Assembly (NCBI RefSeq): GCF_035918395.1
Contig: NZ_CP142362.1
Coordinates: 99,501 to 163,500, forward strand
Length of the DNA: 64,000 nucleotides
Source: Mycolicibacterium sp. ND9-15
Lineage (GTDB): Bacteria; Actinomycetota; Actinomycetes; Mycobacteriales; Mycobacteriaceae
Direction of reading: 5' to 3'
Made by a program: the position numbers and the translations under genes. Below the pieces are notes generated by a model, which saw only the letters and a program-made list of their open reading frames with translations, had not been told where the DNA came from and made no database searches. Positions 8,280 to 16,337 of the stretch are shown here, in pieces; the stretch's first letter is position 1; each line of letters begins with the position of its first letter.

Positions 8280-8739
8280 GCCGCTCGGCCAGCGCGCCCA
8301 ACCGCCACAGGGTTTCCCGATTACGCGGATAGGCGGCGAGATCGGTCAGTTTGTTGGGCATGATCGCGACGGGCCCGCTGACCGGGAACTCCGTCATCTC
8401 GACTCGGCACCCACCGGGAATATCGCTGAGTCGCAAGATGATTCGCGCACCACCGAAGGGCCGGCCCTTGGCATGGAGCACCAACTCCTCCGGCGGCACG
8501 CTCTTCTCGACCACGGTGACGTCGTTGAGCAGCAGCGGCCAAACGCCCACCGAATGGCAGATCTGCGATCCCGGCGCCGGCCAGTTCGGGTCGACCGCCC
8601 GCATCCGGCTGTTGCCGACAACCCACTGTGAGTAGGTCCAGCCATTGGCCATGACGTCCCATACCTGCTGACGAGAAGCGTGAATATCGCGAGTCACAGT
8701 CACGCCGGTGATATACCCGGCTCGCGGGAAACCACTCAT
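8254..8739 (-). CDS. SRPBCC (START/Bet v1-like) family protein
   Basis: A 161-residue soluble protein from the ATG at 8739; a GTG two codons upstream is also possible. The pattern fits the polyketide-cyclase/SRPBCC ligand-binding fold: an early beta strand 'VTVTRDIHASRQQVWDVMANGWTYSQWVVGNSRMRAVD', a central strand pair, and a C-terminal helix 'RNRETLWRLGALAERLKPTE' lining a hydrophobic cavity. The ligand is unknown. Its 3' end overlaps the restored end of the adenylate cyclase on the other strand by 26 bp (convergent). Confidence 0.75.
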   Translation of the reverse strand: MSGFPRAGYITGVTVTRDIHASRQQVWDVMANGWTYSQWVVGNSRMRAVDPNWPAPGSQICHSVGVWPLLLNDVTVVEKSVPPEELVLHAKGRPFGGARIILRLSDIPGGCRVEMTEFPVSGPVAIMPNKLTDLAAYPRNRETLWRLGALAERLKPTEVDD

Positions 8740-8769
8740 GTTCACGCCCCGGTGAAGCCCCAGCGTCGA

Positions 8770-9261
8770 CTAGACCTTTCGGTTCTCCGACTTGATCAGC
8801 CACGCCAGCTTCTCGAGGCCGTCGATCAGCTCGTGCAGGATGTCGGCGGTGGTGGGGTCCTCGGCGTCGACCGCGTCGTGGACCTGGCGCATCGTGTCGA
8901 CCGCGGCGTACACCCGGCCCGCGATCAGATCGACCGCATCCTGCGTGCTCACCGCGTACGCGGGGAACTGCGGCAGCGTGGTGCCGGCGGTGACCGTGTC
9001 CGATCGGCCGTCCGGCCAGGCTTCGAGCGCGCGCATGCGTTCGGCGATCGTGTCGCTGCCTTCGCGGGCGAAGTCGACGAGCTCGTCGAGCTGAAGGTGG
9101 AGGTCCCGAAAGTTGGTGCCGACGATGTTCCAATGCGCCTGCTTACCTTGCAGATGCAGCTCGACCAGGTCGACCAGAACCCGCTGCAGGTTTGCGCCGA
9201 GCTCGGGCGAGGCCTGGAATCCCTGTACTTCGTCTTCTGAACGACGTGTCGTGATGGTCAT
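8770..9261 (-). CDS. dps: Dps-family ferritin-like DNA-protection protein (Dps2-like)
   Basis: A 163-residue protein starting at the ATG at 9261, behind a good GGGAGGA ribosome site; the open frame extends further but lacks family similarity. Dps dodecamers bind DNA and oxidise Fe(II) at inter-subunit ferroxidase sites. The conserved site is visible: 'LQGKQAHWNIVGTNFRDLHLQLDELVDFAREGSDTIAERM' supplies the His and Asp/Glu ligands. It is very like what I recall of the second Dps of M. smegmatis. A symmetric element upstream (9284-9298) suggests metal or peroxide control. Confidence 0.92.
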   Translation of the reverse strand: MTITTRRSEDEVQGFQASPELGANLQRVLVDLVELHLQGKQAHWNIVGTNFRDLHLQLDELVDFAREGSDTIAERMRALEAWPDGRSDTVTAGTTLPQFPAYAVSTQDAVDLIAGRVYAAVDTMRQVHDAVDAEDPTTADILHELIDGLEKLAWLIKSENRKV

Positions 9262-9283
9262 GATTCTGACAGTCCTCCCTAAT

Positions 9284-9298
9284 CTGGATTGAGTCCAG
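9284..9298. promoter_or_regulatory. Inverted repeat upstream of dps, possible Fur-family operator
   Basis: CTGGA-ttgag-TCCAG is a perfect 5-bp inverted repeat 22 bp before the dps ATG. On the minus strand it reads ACTGGACTCAATCCAG, which resembles the FurA/CatR-type boxes of actinobacterial furA-katG promoters as I remember them. Peroxide-responsive control of a Dps gene would make biological sense. The operator assignment is inference. Confidence 0.4.
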
Positions 9299-9316
9299 TT
9301 TAGCATTTCCTGGTCA

Positions 9317-11068
9317 CTAGGCATTCTGTTGGTCCTGCTTGTCCAACAGCCGCGCATAGCCGGCGCCCATGCCCAGCAGCACCAGGCCCACGACGATGAA
9401 CACCACCACCCGGAAGATGCCGTCGAGGGTGCCGAGGTCGAAGAGGAACAGCTTGGTCATCGCGGCGGCCACCAGAGCCAATCCTCCGCCGATCGGCAGG
9501 GACCGGCCGGTTCGCGGGAGCTTCGCCGCGTAGCCGAACAGCGCGGCGGCCAGTGCGATCCAGCAGATCGTCGCCGCCATGTGACCCGCATAGAAGCCGC
9601 TGTCTGTGCCCGCGGCCAGCACACCGGCGGTGACGGCGAACGTCGTGAGCGCGTATCCGGTGACGGCGGCGGCACCCGCCCACGTGGCGGAGTTGCGCCG
9701 TGGAAACGACCATGCGACGACAACCGACCACGCCATCAGCAGAACGCTGGCGACCAGGGTGGATACGCCAACCGCGGCGCTAGTCGCGGTGCCCCACAGC
9801 AGCGTGTACGGCGGGGCCCAGCTCAGATAGCAGGCAGCGCCGATGAGCGCGAAGCCGATCGAGATCGCCCTGGCCGTCATGTGGCGCCGGCCCGTCGCCG
9901 CCACCACGAGCGCCATCGCCAGCAACACCGGGCCCGTGATTGGGCCTTCGAACGCCGCGAGCACGCCGATCAGCGCGCAAACCGCGGAGAGCACCGCCCA
10001 GATCCGGCGAACGGCGCGGTCCAATCCCGGCAACCGGTCACCGACCACCACGAGCGCCAGCAGCGCCGCCGCCAGGGCGGCCGCCATCAGGGCCGCAGTG
10101 ACGCGGTCGACGGCCAGGGCGACCGACAGCACCGGTAGGACGCCCGCCCCGGTGAGCACCGCCATTACCGGCTTGTTCGCGGTCCCCGGCAAGAGGATGA
10201 GCGCCCCGGCGATCGCTAGCAGCGCCGCGATGCCGGTCGCGCCGGCCAGCCACCGATCGCGTCCGGCGTCGAAGTACACGCCGACGAGTGCGACCAACAG
10301 TGGCAAGGTGACGGCCGCGATGCGGGCGGCGTGCAACCAGAGCCAGTCCTTGCCGATCTGCACGGGCAGCGACGCCGCCGACAGCGCGAGCATGAACGCG
10401 ACCAGCAGCAGCGTGACGCCGCCGACCACCACCGGCGCCAACACCAGCAGCGGCACCAGGACGAGAAGCCCCAACTGTTCAGAGTCCCAGCGGCGCGACA
10501 CCGCAAGCCCAGCTCCCGCGATCGTCGCTGCGATGACCAGTCCGACGGGCGCGGACACCCAGCCATAGATCGACGTCACCGCGATGACGTCCATGTAGGC
10601 CGCGGCGATACCGGTCGCCATCAGCGAGACTGCCCCGACGCGGCCGCCGAGGCGCGGGTACAGCCACCACCCGGCGGCCGCCAGTCCCCCGGCCAGCGCC
10701 GCTCCGGCCGCGACCCTGATTTCAGGTCTCAGCATGCCCGCCTGCGCGGCCAGCACGAGCAGGAACACCACCCCGATCAACGTCACCGCGACACCGGCGA
10801 TGGCCAGCAGCTTGCCGATCCATCCGTCATCGCGCGGCGGTTTGGGCGCAGGCGGCGGTGGATATGGAACGGGCGCAACGTGAGGCGGGGGGTACGTCAC
10901 GGGCGGTGCGTAAGGACGTGTGCGCTGTTGCGGCGGCGGCGACGGCGCCAGCAACCGGTCGAGCTCGGTCAGGTCGGCAGACGCACGCGCCAACTGCGCC
11001 GAGAGCGCGGCGAAATCGGTGGACAGGCGGGCGATGACGGCGTGTTGCGGTTCGGTCATGGAAGCCAT
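9317..11068 (-). CDS. DUF2339 polytopic membrane protein
   Basis: About 583 residues with three possible starts (GTG 11074, ATG 11068, ATG 11059), none with a clear ribosome site. Residues 1-40 form a helical, Leu/Ala-rich segment that may be a coiled coil. Residues 41-80 are a Pro/Tyr-rich linker, and from about 85 onward there are about 18 hydrophobic segments in the DUF2339 arrangement. The function of the family is not known. Its stop is 56 bp before dps in the same direction, and the regulator gene lies 35 bp upstream, so it may be read with either neighbour. Confidence 0.82.
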   Translation of the reverse strand: MASMTEPQHAVIARLSTDFAALSAQLARASADLTELDRLLAPSPPPQQRTRPYAPPVTYPPPHVAPVPYPPPPAPKPPRDDGWIGKLLAIAGVAVTLIGVVFLLVLAAQAGMLRPEIRVAAGAALAGGLAAAGWWLYPRLGGRVGAVSLMATGIAAAYMDVIAVTSIYGWVSAPVGLVIAATIAGAGLAVSRRWDSEQLGLLVLVPLLVLAPVVVGGVTLLLVAFMLALSAASLPVQIGKDWLWLHAARIAAVTLPLLVALVGVYFDAGRDRWLAGATGIAALLAIAGALILLPGTANKPVMAVLTGAGVLPVLSVALAVDRVTAALMAAALAAALLALVVVGDRLPGLDRAVRRIWAVLSAVCALIGVLAAFEGPITGPVLLAMALVVAATGRRHMTARAISIGFALIGAACYLSWAPPYTLLWGTATSAAVGVSTLVASVLLMAWSVVVAWSFPRRNSATWAGAAAVTGYALTTFAVTAGVLAAGTDSGFYAGHMAATICWIALAAALFGYAAKLPRTGRSLPIGGGLALVAAAMTKLFLFDLGTLDGIFRVVVFIVVGLVLLGMGAGYARLLDKQDQQNA

Positions 11069-11103
11069 CGTCACAGCGCGACGGCCTCATGGGATGAGTA
11101 GGA

Positions 11104-11760
11104 CTACTCGTCGAGGCCGTGTTCGATCGCGTATCGGGCCAGTTCGACGCGGTTGGCAATCTGCAATTTGCGAAACGTGGCCTGAACGTGGTTCTCGACG
11201 GTGCGGTGGCTGAGCGACAGCCGGGCGGCAATCTGCTTGGCTGTCAGGCCTTTGGCGACGTAGCGCAGGATCTCGGTCTCGCGCTCGGTCAGGCGCGGCG
11301 TCTCCGGGCGGTCGCCCCGATGCTGCGCGATGCGCCGGTATTCGCCCAGCACCAGGCCGGCCAGTCCCGGCGTGAATACGGCCCGGCCTTCTGCCGTGGC
11401 GCGCACCGCATCCCCGAGCTCCTGCTTCGACGCACTTTTCACCAGGTAGCCGGTGGCGCCGGCCTTCACCGCCTCGAGCACATCCTCGCGCTCGTCGGAG
11501 GCCGACAGCACCAGGATCTTCGACGCCGGGGACACCGCGAGCACCTCGGCGGTCGCCTGCGCGCCGTCACCGTCGGCGAGTCGCATGTCCATCACCACGA
11601 CGTCGGGCTGGACCGCTGCCGCGCGGCGGCGGGCGGCACCGACCCCGTCGGCGGTGGCGACCACGGCGAAGCCGTCCTCGGCGAGGTCGCGGGCCACCGC
11701 CTCGCGCCAGATGGGGTGGTCGTCGACGACCATCACCGTCGGGGCAGCGTCAGTTCCCAT
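11104..11760 (-). CDS. LuxR/NarL-family response regulator
   Basis: A 218-residue DNA-binding regulator. The receiver domain has the acidic pair in 'MVVDDHPIW', phospho-acceptor Asp58 in 'VVVMDMRLADGDG' and Lys in 'GYLVKSAS'. The C-terminal LuxR helix-turn-helix is at about 150-215: 'RLTERETEILRYVAKGLTAKQIAARLSLSHRTVENHVQATFRKL'. Its start lies 28 bp inside the sensor kinase gene, so the two should form one two-component pair. From memory the pair corresponds to one next to the cyd genes in M. smegmatis. Targets cannot be read here. Confidence 0.9.
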   Translation of the reverse strand: MGTDAAPTVMVVDDHPIWREAVARDLAEDGFAVVATADGVGAARRRAAAVQPDVVVMDMRLADGDGAQATAEVLAVSPASKILVLSASDEREDVLEAVKAGATGYLVKSASKQELGDAVRATAEGRAVFTPGLAGLVLGEYRRIAQHRGDRPETPRLTERETEILRYVAKGLTAKQIAARLSLSHRTVENHVQATFRKLQIANRVELARYAIEHGLDE

Positions 11761-12860
11761 TCCGTCCCGCTCTCCGGCCCGGTCGTCAGCTTGGCGCTGC
11801 CCCCGAGCCAGTTCATCCGTCCCACAATCGATTTCGCGACACCGATGCGGCCCTCCCGCACCGCCTCATCGAGCCGACCTTCGGCGATTCCGGTGCCGTC
11901 GTCACGGATGCTGACCGTGATCGTGTCACCGAGGTCTTCGAGCAGTACGTAGGCGTGGGCGCCGGGCCCGGCGTGGGCGGCCACATTGTCCAGCGCGTTG
12001 ACGACCGCCGCAGTCAACTCGGTGGCGACGACGGCATCGAGGAATACCGGTTCGGCGGGCAGGCTCACCGAGACACGGTCCGACGCACGCCGCCGCAGCA
12101 GCGCGCCGAAGTCGGTCATCGCCCCAGCCCGTGGTTCGGTCTCACCGGAGCTGACCAGACGGCGCAACGCCCGTTCCTGCTCACCGGCGAGTTCGGCGAG
12201 TTCAGCGGTCGCACCGCCGATTTCACGACCACGGCGAGACACCAGCGCGAGCACCTGGATGGCGCCGTCGTGCACCTGCCGCGACAACCGCTCCCGCTCC
12301 TGGTGCGCCGCCGCCAACCGTGCCGCCTGCTCCAGTTCCGAGTGGGCCCGGCGAGCGGTCTGCGCGGCCATTCCGACCGCCAGGCCGACCGCGAGCTCGA
12401 TGACGATCGTCGCGTTTCGGCCGAGGTCGTAGTTGATGAAGCCCTTGACGAGCGTGCTGGCGACCATCACCACCACCCCGGTGAACATGCCCGCGATCGG
12501 GCCGGCGACGATCGCCGCGGAGATGGTCGCGTTGGTGGCCCACAGCGTCGTCGGCCAGGACTGGTTGTCGGACGTCCACTGCGCGGAGGCGACCACTTCG
12601 GTCGACAGGATCAACCCGACCACCACGGCGATCTCGGCCAGCACCCACGACGGCCGCCTGCCGAAACCCTGGAGGTAAGCCACCGCGCACACCGCGCTCC
12701 ACCCGAGCAGCACGACGAACAGTGCCCACGCCAGTCCGGGCCGGTCCAGGTCGGCGTTGACCGACACCTGGAATCCGAGCGCGTACAGACAACTCAGCAG
12801 TCGAAACACCTGAGCTGCACGCCACAGCGGTGCGGCCGGATCCGGGGTACTGTCCGGCAT
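11733..12860 (-). CDS. MacS-type sensor histidine kinase
   Basis: A 375-residue membrane kinase from ATG 12860 (MPDSTPDPAAPLWRAAQVFRLL). About five to six hydrophobic segments span residues 20-170 with almost no extracellular domain, as in the DUF5931/MacS group. The phospho-acceptor His is in 'LSRQVHDGAIQVLALVSRRGRE', typical of HisKA_3 kinases that partner NarL-type regulators. The HATPase region has the N-box 'VVNALDNVAAHAG' and G-box 'DDGTGIAEGR'. The start is only 4 bp after the stop of the ABC ATPase gene, so it is probably co-transcribed with the amino-acid transporter. Confidence 0.88.
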   Translation of the reverse strand: MPDSTPDPAAPLWRAAQVFRLLSCLYALGFQVSVNADLDRPGLAWALFVVLLGWSAVCAVAYLQGFGRRPSWVLAEIAVVVGLILSTEVVASAQWTSDNQSWPTTLWATNATISAAIVAGPIAGMFTGVVVMVASTLVKGFINYDLGRNATIVIELAVGLAVGMAAQTARRAHSELEQAARLAAAHQERERLSRQVHDGAIQVLALVSRRGREIGGATAELAELAGEQERALRRLVSSGETEPRAGAMTDFGALLRRRASDRVSVSLPAEPVFLDAVVATELTAAVVNALDNVAAHAGPGAHAYVLLEDLGDTITVSIRDDGTGIAEGRLDEAVREGRIGVAKSIVGRMNWLGGSAKLTTGPESGTEWELTLPRR

Positions 12861-12864
12861 CTGT

Positions 12865-13626
12865 CTACAGCACCTTGGACAGAAACGCCTTCGTGCGTTC
12901 ATGTTTCGGATTGGCCAACACCTCGCGGGGCCGTCCGCTCTCCACCACGACCCCGCCGTCCATGAACACCAGATGGTTGGCGACCTCCCTGGCGAACCCC
13001 ATCTCGTGTGTCACCACCACCATCGTCATACCCTCGCCCGCAAGCGTTTTCATCACCTCGAGGACCTCCCCGACCAGTTCGGGGTCCAACGCCGACGTGG
13101 GCTCGTCGAGCAACATCAGTTTCGGGTTCATCGCCAGTGCGCGGGCGATCGCGACGCGCTGCTGCTGACCGCCGGACAACTGGGCGGGATAGGCGTCGGC
13201 CTTGGCCGACAACCCCACCTGGTCGAGCAGGTCTCGTGCGCGCGCGAGCGCGACGTCCCTCTTGACCCGTTTGACATGGATGGGCGCCTCGATGACGTTC
13301 TCGAGCGCGGTGCGATGGGGGAACAGGTTGAAGTGCTGGAAGACCATTCCGATGTCGCGGCGCTGCTTGGCGGCTTCGCGTGCGGGCATCTCGTAGAGTC
13401 TGTTGCCGCGCTGCCGGTAACCGATCAGGTCACCGTCCACATACAGGCGACCGGCGTTGACCCGTTCGAGATGGTTGATGCACCGCAGGAACGTCGACTT
13501 GCCCGACCCGGACGGGCCGACCATGCACAGCACCTCACCCTTGCCGATCTCGAGCGTGACGCCCTTGAGTACCTGTAGCGCACCGAAGTTCTTGCAGACG
13601 CTTTCGGCTTTGACCATCGGCGTCAC
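12865..13626 (-). CDS. Polar amino-acid ABC transporter ATP-binding protein (GlnQ type)
   Basis: A 253-residue ATPase starting at the GTG (13626) that overlaps the permease stop as GTGA; ATG 13617 is an alternative. Motifs in order: '[36 protein letters not shown]' (Walker A), '[18 protein letters not shown]' (Q-loop typical of GlnQ/HisP), '[15 protein letters not shown]' (signature) and '[14 protein letters not shown]' (Walker B). It energises uptake of a polar amino acid, perhaps Gln or Glu. Upstream in-frame codons belong to the permease in another frame. Confidence 0.92.
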   Translation of the reverse strand: MTPMVKAESVCKNFGALQVLKGVTLEIGKGEVLCMVGPSGSGKSTFLRCINHLERVNAGRLYVDGDLIGYRQRGNRLYEMPAREAAKQRRDIGMVFQHFNLFPHRTALENVIEAPIHVKRVKRDVALARARDLLDQVGLSAKADAYPAQLSGGQQQRVAIARALAMNPKLMLLDEPTSALDPELVGEVLEVMKTLAGEGMTMVVVTHEMGFAREVANHLVFMDGGVVVESGRPREVLANPKHERTKAFLSKVL

Positions 13627-14555
13627 GGGTGGGCCTCCCCCAGCGTCTGCGCCTTGGCCAGCGCCTCGAGTTGTCTGGTGGTCAGCTTGCGCGACGCGCC
13701 ACGCGAGAAATGGCGCTCCAGGTAGTACTGACCGACCATGAGGACGCTGGTGATCGCGAGGTACCACGTGGCGGCGACCAGCAGCAGGGGAACGGGTTCG
13801 AAGTTGCGGGCCGCGATCTCGCGCGATGTGATGCCGTACAGGTCCAGCGTGAAGGGCACCGCCGTCACCAGCGACGTGGTCTTCAACATGCTGATCACTT
13901 CGTTGCCGGTGGGCGGGATGATCACTCGCATCGCCTGCGGAAGCACCGTGCGTCGCATGGTCATCCCCCACGACATCCCGAGTGCCGTCGAGGCCTCAGC
14001 CTGGCCTTCGGGCACGGAACTGATTCCGGCGCGGATGATCTCGGCCATGTACGCTGCCTCGTTGAGCGCCAGCCCGAGAATCGCGAGCAGGAACGGGATC
14101 GACAGCGACTGCAGGTTCAACTCGAACAGCGCCGGCCCGAACGGCACCCCGAGTCGGATGTTCTGGTATATCGTGGGCAACAGCCCCCAGAACACCAGCT
14201 GCACATACACCGGGGTGCCGCGGAAGATCCAGAGATACACCCACGCAACCGCTTTCAGTACCGGATTCGGTGACAGCCGCATCACTGCGAGCAGCACGCC
14301 GAGCCCGATCGCGAGCACCATCGAATAGATGGTCAGTTGCAGCGTGTTGAGTACACCGACTTTGAGCACCCGTTCGTTGAACAGGTACTCCCAGTACGTC
14401 GCCCACCGGTAGGACTCGTTGGTCGCCGCGCCGTAGAGGAACAGGACGGCCACGATGACGATGACGACCGCCGCCACCCACCGCCACGGATGGCGCAGAG
14501 GAACCGCATCGATCGCGGCAGGGGCAGTGGGTGACGACGTGTCGACATCGCTCAT
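13623..14555 (-). CDS. Amino-acid ABC transporter permease (GlnP/HisM type)
   Basis: A 310-residue membrane subunit. After a 25-residue cytoplasmic N-terminus there is one isolated membrane segment, then a BPD_transp_1 core of about five. The EAA loop is clear: '[54 protein letters not shown]'. The only permease in this operon, it should act as a homodimer. It overlaps the ATPase gene by 4 bp and follows the binding protein by 10 bp. Confidence 0.92.
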   Translation of the reverse strand: MSDVDTSSPTAPAAIDAVPLRHPWRWVAAVVIVIVAVLFLYGAATNESYRWATYWEYLFNERVLKVGVLNTLQLTIYSMVLAIGLGVLLAVMRLSPNPVLKAVAWVYLWIFRGTPVYVQLVFWGLLPTIYQNIRLGVPFGPALFELNLQSLSIPFLLAILGLALNEAAYMAEIIRAGISSVPEGQAEASTALGMSWGMTMRRTVLPQAMRVIIPPTGNEVISMLKTTSLVTAVPFTLDLYGITSREIAARNFEPVPLLLVAATWYLAITSVLMVGQYYLERHFSRGASRKLTTRQLEALAKAQTLGEAHP

Positions 14556-14565
14556 GGGTGGGCCT

Positions 14566-15492
14566 TTATGAGACCGCGCCGTTGACGACGGGCTTGTCGA
14601 TCATCCCGTTCTCGACGCCCCAGTTGGCGGCGATTTCCTTGTAGGTTCCGCTCTCGATGAGATGCTCGAGCGCCTTCTGCAGGGACTGTGCGAGCGCCGA
14701 GCCCTTCTGCACCGGCCAGCCGTACGGCGCCGAGTCGAAGATCTCGCCGGCGGGTTCGATCTTGCCGTTGCTCTGCTTGATCGCGTACGACGTCACCGGG
14801 GAATCGGCAGACATCCCGTCGACCTGGCCGAGCACTACCGCGTTGGTGGCGGCGTCCTGCCCGTCGAACGGGACGATCTCGATCGGCGGTTTGCCCGCGT
14901 CGGTGCACGCCTTGGTTTTCGCCGGAAGCTCCTCCACCTCCTGGGTCGTGGTGGCCTGCACGGCGACCTTCTTGCCGCACGCGTTGTTCGGATCGATCGG
15001 CGCGTCGGGGCGCTGGGCCCACAGCGTTCCCGCGTTGAAGTAGGTGACGAAATCGACTGACTCCTCACGCTCTTTGGTGTCGGTGAACGACGACATCCCG
15101 ACGTTGTAGGTGCCGCCCTGGATCGACGGGATGATCTTGGCGAAATCCGACTCGCGGTATTCGGGCGTCAGACCCAGCGTGGCCGCGATCGCGTTCATCA
15201 AATCGACGTCGAAGCCTACGATCTTGCCGCTGGTGTCCTTGAACTCGTTGGGCGGGTACGGGATGTTGACACCGACGATGAGCTTTCCGGACGACTTGAT
15301 GGACTCGGGAACGGTATTGGCGATCTCGTCGACCTTCTCCGCCGACACGGGCGGGGGCTGGCTCGTGGCCCCGTCGTCGCCGCCGCCTCCCTCGCCGCTG
15401 GCACATCCGGACATCGCGAGCGCGCCGGCCGTCGCGAACACGACTGCAAAACGCCAGAATCTGCCCCGAGGGTTGTGACAGTCACCTAACAC
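14566..15492 (-). CDS. Amino-acid ABC transporter substrate-binding lipoprotein
   Basis: About 308 residues from the GTG at 15492. The frame is open to 15600, but the extra 36 residues lack a signal sequence. The N-terminus has basic residues, a hydrophobic core and the lipobox LAMSGC, so it should be a lipoprotein. The mature part is an SBP_bac_3 domain: 'SGKLIVGVNIPYPPNEFKDTSGKIVGFDVDLMNAIAATLGL', 'GMSSFTDTKEREESVDFVTYFNAGTLWAQ' and a C-terminal 'YKEIAANWGVENGMI'. A Gly/Asp-rich linker follows the lipid cysteine. It is the first gene of the transporter and probable two-component operon. Confidence 0.9.
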   Translation of the reverse strand: MLGDCHNPRGRFWRFAVVFATAGALAMSGCASGEGGGGDDGATSQPPPVSAEKVDEIANTVPESIKSSGKLIVGVNIPYPPNEFKDTSGKIVGFDVDLMNAIAATLGLTPEYRESDFAKIIPSIQGGTYNVGMSSFTDTKEREESVDFVTYFNAGTLWAQRPDAPIDPNNACGKKVAVQATTTQEVEELPAKTKACTDAGKPPIEIVPFDGQDAATNAVVLGQVDGMSADSPVTSYAIKQSNGKIEPAGEIFDSAPYGWPVQKGSALAQSLQKALEHLIESGTYKEIAANWGVENGMIDKPVVNGAVS

Positions 15493-15660
15493 GGATGCCC
15501 CTAACTTCTTGCGTCGTGGAACCGGTGCGAGGAACAGTAGTAGAGAGCTCACCCGGCGGCAGGGGAACCAAACCTGCGCCTCTCTCGGGTCTGACGACAA
15601 TGGTCGAATCGATATCGAAATGCGACGGTCATGTCCGTTCGGCTATGCCACACTTCGGCA

Positions 15661-16275
15661 ATGGATAGAGCAATGGAAAGCCCCGCACCGCCCAGCCTGC
15701 TGGGGCATCTCTGGAAAACCACTCTGGTCTCGGGACTCCTTGCAGTGGCACTCGGCGTGCTCATCTGGCTGTGGCCGGGTAAGACCATCGTCGTCGCGGC
15801 GATCTTCTTCGGGGCCTACCTGCTGGTCGCCGGTATCGCCCAGGTGATCTTCGCGTTCAGCCTGCACGTCTCGGCCGGTGGTCGGGTGCTGCTGTTCATC
15901 TCCGGCGCCGCGGCGCTGATCCTTGCCGTGCTGTGCTTCCGCAGCTTGCAGGAGTCCATCCTGCTGCTCGCGATCTGGATCGGCATCGGCTTCATCTTCC
16001 GCGGCGTGGCGACGGCGGTGTCGGCGATCAGCGACCCGACGCTTCCCGGCCGCGCATGGGAGATCTTCGTCGGCGTGATCAGCCTCATCGCGGGCGTGGT
16101 CATGCTGGCCCTGCCGTTCGAATCGCTCGCGATCCTGACCGTGGTGGCCGGCATTTCGCTGATCGTGATCGGCGTCTTCGAGATCGTGTCCGCGTTCGGT
16201 ATCCGGAAGGCGTCCAAGAACCTCGGGCGCGTCGGTTCGGCGGCCCCGCCTGCGGCGGAAGAGCCGGTGAGCTAA
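15661..16275 (+). CDS. HdeD-like membrane protein (DUF308)
   Basis: A 204-residue protein from ATG 15661 (MDRAMESPAPPS), with six membrane segments arranged as three helical hairpins. Characteristic pieces are 'LWKTTLVSGLLAVALGVLIWLWPGKTIVVAAIFFGAYLLVAGIAQV' and 'GIGFIFRGVATAVSAI'. The E. coli namesake is tied to acid resistance; here the function is unknown. The M. tuberculosis equivalent (Rv1624c) also sits directly before the cytochrome bd genes. It is divergent from the amino-acid transporter operon, with about 170 bp between starts. Confidence 0.87.
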   Translation: MDRAMESPAPPSLLGHLWKTTLVSGLLAVALGVLIWLWPGKTIVVAAIFFGAYLLVAGIAQVIFAFSLHVSAGGRVLLFISGAAALILAVLCFRSLQESILLLAIWIGIGFIFRGVATAVSAISDPTLPGRAWEIFVGVISLIAGVVMLALPFESLAILTVVAGISLIVIGVFEIVSAFGIRKASKNLGRVGSAAPPAAEEPVS

Positions 16276-16291
16276 CGCACACTGACTTCTA

Positions 16292-16307
16292 CTACGTCCC
16301 GTCGTAG
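16292..16307. promoter_or_regulatory. Inverted repeat and -10-like element upstream of cydA
   Basis: CTACG-tcccgt-CGTAG is a perfect 5-bp inverted repeat ending 30 bp before the cydA ATG. It overlaps a TANNNT-type -10 (TAGGCT, 16305-16310). Placed over the core promoter it could be a repressor site. The regulator is not identifiable from sequence. Confidence 0.35.
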
Positions 16308-16337
16308 GCTGATGCCACAGCCACGGAAGAGGGGTCG

